Shown here: piece after piece, positions 51,204 to 58,782 of the stretch
How the letters are laid out: every line of letters begins with the position of its first letter
Numbering within the stretch: position 1 is the first letter of the stretch
From: Sagittula sp. P11
Lineage (GTDB): Bacteria > Pseudomonadota > Alphaproteobacteria > Rhodobacterales > Rhodobacteraceae
Length of the DNA: 64,000 nt
Direction: 5' to 3'
Assembly (NCBI RefSeq): GCF_002814095.1
Contig: NZ_CP021913.1
Coordinates: 682,001-746,000 of the forward strand
Notes under the pieces: model-generated
Database searches by the model: none
Seen by the model: only the letters and a program-made list of their open reading frames with translations
What the model was told of the DNA's origin: nothing
Position numbers and translations under genes: made by a program

Positions 51204-51449
51204 ATGTCCCTACAGCCGAAAGATCCGGTGCGCATTGCCACGGCCGAGATCGCCGATGACGCCCTGGTCGCTATTGCCCAGCTCGGTCGCAAGACTGCGG
51301 GTTCCCACGTCCTCGATCACTCGGAGGCCTCGCTGGTCTTCATGGCGTTTGGCCCCATGGCCGAGGAGCTCCTGCGCCGCCGTCAGCACATGCGCGCCAT
51401 CAACGCCTTGGCCGCCGACAACGTGGTCTACCTGCCGGAGCAAGGTTGA
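51204..51449 (+). CDS. Small early protein, unknown
   Basis: An 81-residue protein. SHVLDHSEASLVFMAFGPMA and EELLRRRQHMRAINALAADN are helical. The ATG at 51204 follows AAGAGG. It overlaps the next gene by one base. Confidence 0.6.
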   Translation: MSLQPKDPVRIATAEIADDALVAIAQLGRKTAGSHVLDHSEASLVFMAFGPMAEELLRRRQHMRAINALAADNVVYLPEQG

Positions 51450-51778
51450 TGGCCCAGCTGATCCACACGGCGAACTATGACCGCCGCATGCATGGCGTGG
51501 TCCAGCTGCTCCGGCTCTACGAAAAATCCTGCGACATTCCCGACAGCGCGTTGCCCGACACACAGCTGTCCGCGCCGCTCAGCACGGCCGAGGCACGCGG
51601 GGCGCAGCACGCCCTCGACGTGATGATGTCCTGGGCGGCGCAGATCGAGGCCAGCGCCCAGCATCTGTCCGACGATCCGGCCTGCGCGGTGCTGTGCACG
51701 CCCCGCGTCCTCGCCGTTGGGCGCGCCATGTTCGCGCATGATCTGGCGCGTATGCAGCAGCTCGGTTTCTGCAGCTGA
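51449..51778 (+). CDS. Small early protein, unknown
   Basis: A 109-residue helical protein: HGVVQLLRLYEKSCDIPDSA, AQHALDVMMSWAAQIEASAQ. Its ATG overlaps the previous stop (TGATG). No family is recognised. Confidence 0.6.
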   Translation: MAQLIHTANYDRRMHGVVQLLRLYEKSCDIPDSALPDTQLSAPLSTAEARGAQHALDVMMSWAAQIEASAQHLSDDPACAVLCTPRVLAVGRAMFAHDLARMQQLGFCS

Positions 51779-51965
51779 ACGAGGTCCCCCGGGGCGGCCG
51801 AGGCGCAAGCCTGCCCGGATCTTCAACCCAACCGTTCCCCGGCGCAGCCGCCGCTGGAACCCAGGTTTCCCAAGGGGCGCGACCCCGGGCATTTACTCCC
51901 GCCCGGCCCTTGCCACCACTCACAGTCCCCGGCAGGTCGCGGACCGGGGCAGCGAGGCGCAGCCC

Positions 51966-52250
51966 ATGCAGTCCACCGACGAAAGACAGTCGATCATAGA
52001 CAGCTTCCCCGACTTCATCACCGCCAGCCAGGTCGCGGCGATGACCGGGTTTTCCAACGCGACCGCGTTCCTCAAGGCGCGCGACCGGCTGGAGCGCGAC
52101 GAGGAGTTTCCCGCGCCGATGCCGACGCAGCTGCGCCCGATGAAGTGGCGCCGCGATGCCGTCGCCGCATGGGTCGACGGGCTGGCCGCAAGCGATCCGA
52201 TCCCGCCGGCACATGGCGGCAACGTGGTCGCCTTTCCGGCCCGGATGTGA
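51966..52250 (+). CDS. Putative excisionase/AlpA-like HTH protein
   Basis: A 94-residue protein from ATG 51966. ITASQVAAMTGFSNATAFLK is a MerR/AlpA-type helix-turn-helix, and LRPMKWRRDAVAAWVDGLAA ends the domain as in AlpA and Xis proteins. It lies in the gene run that leads into the integrase, so it may direct excision. Alternatively it regulates the small genes downstream. 187 bases upstream are gene-free. Confidence 0.65.
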   Translation: MQSTDERQSIIDSFPDFITASQVAAMTGFSNATAFLKARDRLERDEEFPAPMPTQLRPMKWRRDAVAAWVDGLAASDPIPPAHGGNVVAFPARM

Positions 52251-52258
52251 GGCAGGCC

Positions 52259-52540
52259 ATGACGAAGAAACCGCTTCAATGCCGCAACGGCCGCATGGCA
52301 GGACCGCACGCCGATCCCGCCTATCGGCCCTATCAGCCGAAGAAACATGACCCCCTGTCCGCGCCCGTCTGGGCGGGCCTGCAGATCAAGCAGGTTCCGG
52401 CGGGCACCGTCATCGAACACGACGGGCAGAAGCTCGAAGTCACCGAGACGCAGGCAGTCCAGAAAGCCGGCGCGCTCTACATGACCGCCGCGCAGATCGG
52501 CGCGATGGGGGCGTTCTGCAAGGAGAAGCCGAATGGCTGA
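52259..52540 (+). CDS. Small hypothetical protein
   Basis: A 93-residue protein from ATG 52259. Pro/Lys-rich start, then VWAGLQIKQVPAGTVIEHDG with a beta-rich look. It overlaps the next gene by 8 bases. The function is unknown. Confidence 0.55.
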   Translation: MTKKPLQCRNGRMAGPHADPAYRPYQPKKHDPLSAPVWAGLQIKQVPAGTVIEHDGQKLEVTETQAVQKAGALYMTAAQIGAMGAFCKEKPNG

Positions 52541-52808
52541 CAAGGTTCAGACAGGACGCCTCGCCTTCCGCGAGGAAGGCACACTTTGGGTGGCCTACTA
52601 CGCTCTACCGGGCACGATGAAAGGGGCGGTCTTCCTCGGCTCGATCCAGATGGCATTTGTTCAGGACTGGACGGCCAAGGAAATGTTCATGTCGCTGATG
52701 CGGGATGCTGTCACGGCGATCATCCGCGAACAGACCGGCACCGCGCCGGAATGGCCGGAGCCGCAGGGCCGCCCGGCACCGGAGCATGAGCGCGGGGGCC
52801 GGGCATGA
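52533..52808 (+). CDS. Small hypothetical protein
   Basis: A 91-residue protein: GRLAFREEGTLWVAYYALPG then FLGSIQMAFVQDWTAKEMFM. It overlaps neighbours by 8 and 4 bases within the run to the integrase. No family is recognised. Confidence 0.6.
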   Translation: MADKVQTGRLAFREEGTLWVAYYALPGTMKGAVFLGSIQMAFVQDWTAKEMFMSLMRDAVTAIIREQTGTAPEWPEPQGRPAPEHERGGRA

Positions 52809-53026
52809 CTGTCGGATTTGAACACTACGTGACCGGCAATGCAATCGCTCGGGCACTGCTCGGCGACACCGAAGAAGCCGCGCAGATGATCGAGGAGTTG
52901 GCGCGCCGCACGGATGCCGACTGGATCGCCGATGTGGTCGACTGGATGATCCTGGACAACGAGGCCACGGAAGAAGCCAAGGCCGCGCTGGCCAGCCTGT
53001 TCGAACTCTTGCGCCCGGTGGAATGA
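52805..53026 (+). CDS. Small acidic protein upstream of the integrase
   Basis: A 73-residue, strongly acidic helical protein (TEEAAQMIEELARRTDADWI). It is coupled at both ends by short overlaps. Small acidic phage proteins may mimic DNA or modulate integrase, but nothing specific supports this. Confidence 0.6.
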   Translation: MTVGFEHYVTGNAIARALLGDTEEAAQMIEELARRTDADWIADVVDWMILDNEATEEAKAALASLFELLRPVE

Positions 53027-54174
53027 TGACAAAGCCGCCGTTTCCCTCTCTCCCGCGCGGGCTCGGGATGCGCCAGCGTCAGAAGGCGGACGGCAGCTGG
53101 CGCCTCTGGTGGGAGCCTACGCCCGCGCAGCGGGCCATGGGCGCCGCGCCGGAGGATCTGGACGCCAACCGCCCCACCTGGTCGAAGCGCCGCGCAGAGG
53201 AGCTGCGCGATGCCGCCGCCGGCAAGGCAAAGCGTCGGGCCGGATCGGGTGGCCGCACGCTGGCGGCGCTCAGGGCGGATTACTGCAGATCCAGCATGTT
53301 CAAGCGGCTCTCCGCCTCCACCCGCAAGGGCTACGAGGCCGACTTCAAGCGGATCGAGGATCGCTGGGGCACGACGCACGTCGCGCGGATCGCGCGGCCG
53401 GACGTGCGGACCTGGTACGAGGGGATCGAGGCCACGGCGCCAACCATGGCCGGCAAGCTGGTGCGGTCCATGTCCGTCCTCATGTCGCACGCGGAGCTGC
53501 GCGGCTGGCGGCCGGAGAACAGCAACCCGTGCAGCAAGCTCAAGGTCGCACCGATCCAGCGGCGCAAGCGGTTCGCCAGCTGGGACGAGCTGGACGCACT
53601 GGTGAAGGCGGCCGAGGACAAGGGCTGGCCCAATATGGCCTGCGCCATCCTGCTCGCCGTGTATTCCGGTCAGCGCCAGGCCGACGTGATCGCCTGCGAG
53701 CTGGATGAAATGCGCGACGTGCAGACGCCTGACGGCCCGGTCCTGACGTGGGACCTGGAGCGCCAGAAGCGCGGCAACCGGGGCATCGTGCCGATGCACT
53801 CGGACGTGGCGGCCAGGCTGCGCAACCGGATCGCCGGCGCGGCCGACGGCCAGGTGCGCCTGCTGCTCGATGACGTGACCGGCGCGCCATGGTCCGGTGA
53901 CCTGTTCCGCAAACGCTGGGCCGAGATCCGCGCCGCGGCCGGCAAGGCGTGCCCCTCGATCAAGCGCCCGGCCCTGCAATTCCGCGACCTGCGCCGCACG
54001 TTCGGCATTCTGGCCCGCCAGGGCGGCGCGACACGCGACGACATCGCCGACGTGCTGGGCAACGGGGTGGACGTCAGCGATGCGCTGGCGGGCATCTACA
54101 CGCCGGCCCAGATCGCCGCCACCCAGCGCGCCGTCTCCGCGGTACGCCGCCCGGCCGAGGAACGCAGGGCATGA
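53023..54174 (+). CDS. int: Tyrosine-type site-specific integrase
   Basis: A 383-residue integrase. N-terminal arm-binding part, then a SAM-like core-binding domain (about 80-175; SASTRKGYEADFKRIEDRWG), then the catalytic domain. The first catalytic Arg is in YSGQRQADVI, the box II motif is RDLRRTFGILARQGG (first His replaced by Arg), and the nucleophile Tyr is in GIYTPAQ. It recombines attP with the tRNA-Thr 3' half. It lies about 2.5 kb inside attR. ATG at 53023 overlaps the previous stop; ATG 53026 is equivalent. Confidence 0.9.
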   Translation: MMTKPPFPSLPRGLGMRQRQKADGSWRLWWEPTPAQRAMGAAPEDLDANRPTWSKRRAEELRDAAAGKAKRRAGSGGRTLAALRADYCRSSMFKRLSASTRKGYEADFKRIEDRWGTTHVARIARPDVRTWYEGIEATAPTMAGKLVRSMSVLMSHAELRGWRPENSNPCSKLKVAPIQRRKRFASWDELDALVKAAEDKGWPNMACAILLAVYSGQRQADVIACELDEMRDVQTPDGPVLTWDLERQKRGNRGIVPMHSDVAARLRNRIAGAADGQVRLLLDDVTGAPWSGDLFRKRWAEIRAAAGKACPSIKRPALQFRDLRRTFGILARQGGATRDDIADVLGNGVDVSDALAGIYTPAQIAATQRAVSAVRRPAEERRA

Positions 54175-54326
54175 ATATCCTTCTGGCCTATGTCGCCATT
54201 GCCTTCGGTGTGACCGCTGCCTTGACCTTGGCGTACTGGGACCAGTTCGACGCGCAGGATCGTGCCACAGCCTTTGCGATCTCCGCGCTGATCGTAACGC
54301 TGCACCGCCTTCTTTCCACTTTGTGA
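54171..54326 (+). CDS. 51-residue membrane protein overlapping the integrase
   Basis: ATG 54171 overlaps the integrase stop (ATGA). MNILLAYVAIAFGVTAALTL and RATAFAISALIVTLHRLL are two membrane helices separated by an acidic loop (YWDQFDAQDR). The clean topology and coupled start support a real gene. The function is unknown; superinfection exclusion is a possibility only. Confidence 0.55.
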   Translation: MNILLAYVAIAFGVTAALTLAYWDQFDAQDRATAFAISALIVTLHRLLSTL

Positions 54327-54549
54327 CGAACCGCAGGTTCCTCGCGAAACCACCGTAGCCCTGAGATACCCAATTCTGTCGCGCCCGGCCCTGAGCGGTC
54401 GTTCGTCCTGGGCGCGGCGGATGGCCGGTCCCAGCCCAAAGCAGACCTATATCTGCGAGTTCCCGAACCCACAGACTCACGCCGGAGCTAAATTTCGCTA
54501 CGCACACGTAAAACGGCTCAGGTACGCTTAAAGTGTAAAATAGACGTCT
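54327..54549. other. Boundary between phage genes and A+T-rich cargo
   Basis: 223 bases, no gene supported. A small palindrome GAACC-GCA-GGTTC lies at 54328-54340. Base composition drops in GC toward the right. The cargo genes converge on this gap, so it may hold their terminator, though no clear T-tailed hairpin was seen. Confidence 0.4.
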
Positions 54550-55173
54550 CTACTGTGAGTAGGGCGCTGAATTCAGACGCTCATCAATCTTAAAGGCCAT
54601 TTCGTACATTATATCATAGACTGCTGACTCGAAGCCTCGGTAATATGATACCTCTGCAACAATGTCCCTTTTGCCATGAGCGATATTGTTTCTTCTATTT
54701 ACCAATGTGGAGATCTTAACTCGATGCAAATCAAGGGATGTCAAAGAGATGTCTGCATCTCTCAGGAGGTCCTCAAGAACGTTTGGCCAGAGATTGGACT
54801 TTGTATCAACTTCTGGAAATATTGGTCCACTGGCGTAGAATATAGTTGAAAAGTTCTCCAACTCATTTAAAAGTGGCTCGGGGGAAAGACTTCTCAGTGT
54901 TCTCAATTTTTTCTCAAGAGCGAATAATCTAGTATTGATCGGTAACGAACCACAATTCGCAACGTATCTCTTGGCGTAATCGTAAAATACAGTCAGTGAA
55001 GTTTTTGAGAAACCTTCGTAATGAGCATATAGCAACGCCCACGACGCGCGGAGCAGGACAACTTTTTGATGCTCAGTAACATCATCTCTTGAAAGTAGTA
55101 ATTTCAAAGAGCCAAGTTCTGCCTCTCGCCAATTCAAGTCTTCGGTGATTGTATCAAGCGGGGATCTCGTCAC
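54550..55173 (-). CDS. HEPN-domain protein (MAE_28990-like), probable RNase effector
   Basis: A 207-residue helical protein. The HEPN motif is Arg-x4-His within TLVNRRNNIAHGKRD near the C-terminus, the usual RNase site. ALLYAHYEGFSKTSLTVFYD is typical of the MAE_28990/MAE_18760 HEPN group. The start is GTG 55173, with GGGAG 7 bases upstream on the minus strand and a 20-base overlap with the end of the DUF262 gene; the open frame is longer but the earlier start would overlap by 113 bases. Pairing with DUF262 suggests an abortive-infection or toxin-antitoxin-like system. Confidence 0.75.
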   Translation of the reverse strand: MTRSPLDTITEDLNWREAELGSLKLLLSRDDVTEHQKVVLLRASWALLYAHYEGFSKTSLTVFYDYAKRYVANCGSLPINTRLFALEKKLRTLRSLSPEPLLNELENFSTIFYASGPIFPEVDTKSNLWPNVLEDLLRDADISLTSLDLHRVKISTLVNRRNNIAHGKRDIVAEVSYYRGFESAVYDIMYEMAFKIDERLNSAPYSQ

Positions 55174-56236
55174 AGAGATACTCCCGCACAACTTTAATTC
55201 TCTGATGAAGCTTAGGGATAGTATTGGCGCCAGGTCCGGTAGCGTTCTTAAAATCCTCACTGTCAAATGCAGACTTCAAGCGTTCAAGTAGAATGCTTGG
55301 CTGAACATCTTTCAGATCGGGTCCGCGCTCTATAAACGCGGCACACACCGCCTCATAGTAGGCTGGGGCGAGGCGACCGGTTGCCTCGCCATGGGTATTA
55401 AAACGCGTGAAAGCTTGATCGCCGAGTTTTTCAAATATGGCAGTAAAGGTTGTCTTGAATACTTCATCCATGGCGATGGGATCAAAATTTTTCTCTCCGA
55501 ACAGGACGGCCTCCATATAACCATCCAGCCACTCCTCGATATTACCTTTAAATGTGTCTCTCGAATTCATCAGAGCAAAAAATCTAAGAACTAGTTCTTC
55601 ATTGGCGCGAAGCTCCACCATGCTTTCAGGAAGCCGCGAAGTTGCCGAGGCAAAAGGCGAAAATTGGGAGAGCTTCTGAAGCACTTCGTAAAAGTCTGCG
55701 CCGCCATCTACCATGCGGGAAGAACAGTTTCGTATTTCCTGAGCCGAAAGAAGTGAGCCGCCAGTGTTCAGCCGCTTGAAGAGTTCATACTTCACAAACG
55801 CATCACCAGACTTGTTAATGATCGTTGCACGGATAGGGCTCCGCTTAATCTTCAGTCGGGTCACGGTATCAATTTGATCTATCGTCTTGCCGTTTAATTC
55901 CTTGATAAAGTCGCACCCCTCAAGAACCAGTTCCGGCTGATTGATGGCCTCATGATCCAAGAACTGGAGTACGGAACTCGTTCTTTGGAGACCATCAATC
56001 AGCTCAAGGACACCTTTATCATTTTCAATTAGGAAGATTGGCGGAATTGGCAAACCCATAACGATAGACTCAATGAGGCGCGATCTTTGCTCATTAGTCC
56101 ATCTGAAGAGTCTTTGGTATTCTGGACGAATTATGATTTCTTTGTCTCGATGAAGATTGAGGAGCTCGCCAAACGAAAAATCTACGGCTGTAGTCCGAAT
56201 TTCACGTTCTTGGCCGTTCTGGTTGCTTTCAGTCAC
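55154..56236 (-). CDS. DUF262 (ParB/Srx-fold, GmrSD-like) protein
   Basis: A 360-residue protein. The DUF262 domain spans about 15-230: DFSFGELLNLHRDKEIIIRP, EYQRLFRWTNEQRSRLIESI, then the nucleotide-binding motif DGLQR (usually DGQQR) in ELIDGLQRTSS, and FKRLNTGGSLLSAQEIRNC. DUF262 is the GmrS-like module of type IV restriction and of several defence systems. No C-terminal DUF1524 HNH nuclease is present; the separate HEPN gene may take that role. It overlaps that gene, so the two are co-expressed. Low GC unlike the phage. Confidence 0.82.
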   Translation of the reverse strand: MTESNQNGQEREIRTTAVDFSFGELLNLHRDKEIIIRPEYQRLFRWTNEQRSRLIESIVMGLPIPPIFLIENDKGVLELIDGLQRTSSVLQFLDHEAINQPELVLEGCDFIKELNGKTIDQIDTVTRLKIKRSPIRATIINKSGDAFVKYELFKRLNTGGSLLSAQEIRNCSSRMVDGGADFYEVLQKLSQFSPFASATSRLPESMVELRANEELVLRFFALMNSRDTFKGNIEEWLDGYMEAVLFGEKNFDPIAMDEVFKTTFTAIFEKLGDQAFTRFNTHGEATGRLAPAYYEAVCAAFIERGPDLKDVQPSILLERLKSAFDSEDFKNATGPGANTIPKLHQRIKVVREYLCDEIPA

Positions 56237-56632
56237 GATGAATACACCTTGTGAAGTTTAGAATGACGCTACCCGCCACTGTCCTGATCAGCAAACACAA
56301 ATTCGGGTTTTGACCTATGATGATCGTGCTCTGCATGCCCTGGAGCAAAGTCAATAAAGCACTAAGGCTGGACACCCTCTGCGCATGATAGGAACGGCAG
56401 TAATGGTCCGTACTGGCAGAGATCGGCGACAACGGCTGGCGACTTTGCAAACGCCGCTTCCTGCGCATCTCTGCCGTTCGTCCGAGATGCAGCGAAGGTC
56501 GGCACTCCGCCCTTCTTGTAGGATCATAGCACGCAACGTTTTGCGAACCCCGCACCGTCCGAGTCGGACAAATTCGGACAGTCGGACGGACGCACAACGC
56601 TAATCCGGCAAGACTTTGAATTTCTTTGTAAA
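56237..56632. other. Gene-free region between cargo and attR
   Basis: 396 bases without a supported gene. It should hold the cargo promoter. Its right 100 bases carry the TCCGAG-TCGGAC repeats at 56558-56587 and imperfect homology to the outside of attL at the constant 41519 offset. Confidence 0.5.
56558..56587. repeat. TCCGA/TCGGAC repeat cluster inside attR
   Basis: A TCCGA-G-TCGGA dyad (GTCCGAG-TCGGAC when extended) then two further TCGGAC copies, matching 15039-15068. Candidate integrase arm-type sites 50-75 bases from the att core. Confidence 0.5.
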
Positions 56633-56680
56633 AGTGGTGCCCCCACACGGACTCGAACCGCGGACCTACTGATTACAAAT
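56633..56680. other. attR: 48-bp core within tRNA-Thr
   Basis: Direct repeat of 15114-15161. The crossover replaced the tRNA 3' half with the phage copy, restoring an intact gene. Confidence 0.93.
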
Positions 56681-56710
56681 CAGTTGCTCTACCAGCTGAG
56701 CTATAGGGGC
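56635..56710 (-). tRNA. tRNA-Thr (anticodon TGT)
   Basis: 76 bases with encoded CCA. The acceptor stem GCCCCTA pairs with TGGGGGC (one G-T), the D arm is GCTCAGCTGGTAGAGC, the anticodon stem ACTGA/TCAGT has loop TTTGTAA (anticodon TGT), and the T arm is CGCGG-TTCGAAT-CCGTG. All four arms fold. It is the integration target of the prophage. Confidence 0.97.
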
Positions 56711-57055
56711 ACTCGCTGGGTGGTGTGCGGACTACCACCATCCCAATTCCCTGTCGATAGGCAAAGTTCATCGCGGGGTCTTGCGGGGCGCCTTTGCCGG
56801 GTCGGGCGGCGGCGAATGGGGGGGCTTGAGTAATGCCGCGCTGCCTCGCGAGACCGTCAGGCTTGTGGCGCAGCGAACCATCTCTCGGCACCAGCACAAC
56901 GTCGCGGGTTAAGGCAATGGTGCGTGGAACCGTGTCGATGGCGGGTCGGGCGATGATCTGGTCCTGGTTACGGGCGACCGACTGCTCCGGCACCGGATCG
57001 AGGATGACCGTCCTGCGCGTGGCGACCATCCTGCGTTTCAAACCTGAAGAAACCC
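56711..57055. other. Intergenic region between tRNA-Thr and the iron permease
   Basis: 345 bases. Open frames cross it on both strands, but one runs into the tRNA and neither has a recognisable domain, so no gene is called. It should contain the tRNA promoter. No clear terminator was seen. Confidence 0.45.
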
Positions 57056-58702
57056 TTACCGGTTCGCGCGCGCGAGCATACCCACCGCCGCCAGTCCGAA
57101 GAGGATGACGAGGATCGCCGCCGGGGCGGCTTCTCCCAGTGCTTCGAGGGAGGCTTTTTCGTGCACCCGCGTGGCCAGCGTTTCGTAGTTGAAGGGGCGC
57201 AGGAGAAGGGTCGCGGGCAGCTCCTTCACGCAGTCGACAAAGACCAGCAGCAGGGCCGAGGCGACAGAGGCGCGCATCAGCGGGTAGTAGACGGCGGTCA
57301 GCACCTGTCCCTCGCTCCGGCCAAGGGACCGGGCGGCCAGCGGCAGGTTCGGGGAGACGCGGCCCATGGCGGCGTCCGCCGCGCCCTGCGCGATGGCGAA
57401 GAAGCGCACGCAGTAGGCGAGGATCAGCGCGAAGGCGGTGCCGGTCAGCACGAGCCCCGGGTCCCAGCCCGTCGCCCCCCAGATCGCGTCGGCCATGGTG
57501 TTGTCGATGGCGGCAAGCGGGATCAGGATGCCCACCCCCAGCACGGCGCCGGGCGCGGCGTAACCGATGGTGGTCACCGGCATCAGGAGGCGCGGGAGCT
57601 TCTGCCCCGACAGGCGCACGCCGTAGACGAGGAAGATCGCGGCCAGCACGGTGATGACCGCGGCAGAGCCCCCGACGACGGCGGTGTTCAGCCCTGCCCG
57701 CCAGAGCGCCGTATCGGTCCAGAACTCCGCGTTATCAAGCGCATGGCTGAGGATCACGCCCGCGGGCAGCACGAAGCCCACGGCCAGCGGGAAGGCGCAG
57801 GCGGCGGTGGCGATCCATGCGGGCGCGCCGGTCAGCGGATTGCGCATGGCGGGGCGGTGCCGGGTGGAGAGGTTGAAGAAGCGCATCCGGCGGCGGGAGA
57901 CCTTCTCGAGCACCACGAGCAGCACGACGAGCAACAGCACGACAGACGCGATCTGCGCAGCGCCGCCCGCGTTGTTGGATTCCAGCCAGACGGAGAAGAT
58001 GCCGGTGGTCAGGGTCTGCACGGCGAAGTAGTCCACCGTGCCGAAATCGTTGATACTTTCCATCATGACGATGGCGACGCCGGCGGCGATGGCGGGCCGG
58101 GCCAGCGGCAGGCCTATGCGCCAGAACCGCCCGAAGGCGCCTGCGCCGAGCGAGCGGGCGACCTCTTCGGAGGAGGCCGACTGTTCGCGGAAAGCGGCGC
58201 GGGCCAGCAGGTAGACGTAGGGATAAAGCGCTGCGGACAATACCAGAATCGCGGCGCCGAGGGAGCGGATCTCGGGGAACCAGTAGTCGCGCGAGGTCTG
58301 CCAGCCGAAGAGGTTGCGCAGCCCGGTCTGCACCGGCCCCGCGTATTCGAGGAAGTCGACCAGCGCGTAGGCGCCCACGTAGGCCGGGATCGCCAGCGGC
58401 AGCAGCAGAAGCCACTCCAGCCAGCGCCGTCCGGGAAAGTCGTAGCGCGCCACCATCCAGGCCGCGCCGGTGCCCACCATCGCGGCGATCAGGCCCACGC
58501 CGAACATCAGCCGCGCGGTGGTCCAGAGGTAGCGCGGCAGCGTCGTCGACAGCAGGTGCGGCCAGATGTTTTCCCTTGGAAACAGGGCGATGCCCAGAAC
58601 CGCGACGATCGGTGCGACGACGATCACGGCGATCAGGACGGCGCCCACGGACCAGCGGCTGGGAAGACGCATGCGGCGGATCGGTGTCTCGGTCAGTGCC
58701 AT
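57056..58702 (-). CDS. Ferric iron ABC transporter permease (FbpB/AfuB type)
   Basis: A 548-residue inner-membrane protein with two fused BPD_transp_1 halves, about 12 helices. Each half ends in an EAA-like loop (EVARSLGAGAFGRFWRIGLP and LPLAARSLGRSEGQVLTAVY), as in FbpB and SfuB. FNDFGTVDYF-type SINDFGTVDYFAVQTLTTG is typical of iron permeases. It would import ferric iron with a periplasmic binding protein and ATPase that are not in the window. The start is ATG 58702; the region upstream is shared with a divergent gene. Confidence 0.88.
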   Translation of the reverse strand: MALTETPIRRMRLPSRWSVGAVLIAVIVVAPIVAVLGIALFPRENIWPHLLSTTLPRYLWTTARLMFGVGLIAAMVGTGAAWMVARYDFPGRRWLEWLLLLPLAIPAYVGAYALVDFLEYAGPVQTGLRNLFGWQTSRDYWFPEIRSLGAAILVLSAALYPYVYLLARAAFREQSASSEEVARSLGAGAFGRFWRIGLPLARPAIAAGVAIVMMESINDFGTVDYFAVQTLTTGIFSVWLESNNAGGAAQIASVVLLLVVLLVVLEKVSRRRMRFFNLSTRHRPAMRNPLTGAPAWIATAACAFPLAVGFVLPAGVILSHALDNAEFWTDTALWRAGLNTAVVGGSAAVITVLAAIFLVYGVRLSGQKLPRLLMPVTTIGYAAPGAVLGVGILIPLAAIDNTMADAIWGATGWDPGLVLTGTAFALILAYCVRFFAIAQGAADAAMGRVSPNLPLAARSLGRSEGQVLTAVYYPLMRASVASALLLVFVDCVKELPATLLLRPFNYETLATRVHEKASLEALGEAAPAAILVILFGLAAVGMLARANR

Positions 58703-58782
58703 CTGGGCCCCATTTGCGTGGTGTTCCTCCCGTGGTAAATCCCTATAGTGCCAACGTCGAGCAACCGAAAGACCAACCGCCC

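Larger units (their letters stand above)
15114..56680. mobile_element. Temperate T7-like podophage integrated at tRNA-Thr
   Basis: A 41.5-kb element bounded by 48-bp direct repeats of the tRNA-Thr 3' half. It has a tyrosine integrase, a CI/Cro switch, primase and helicase, large and small terminase, portal, scaffold, capsid, tail tubular proteins, internal virion proteins, tail fibre and lysis genes. Structural genes are T7-like in order and type. No phage RNA polymerase, DNA polymerase, ligase or exonuclease is present. One virion gene carries a frameshift, so the prophage may be defective. Confidence 0.92.

Noticed and set aside
56673-57041. 122-residue minus-strand frame beside the tRNA
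   Set aside because: Its end runs through the tRNA gene and the sequence has no domain. Probably chance, although the first half cannot be fully excluded.
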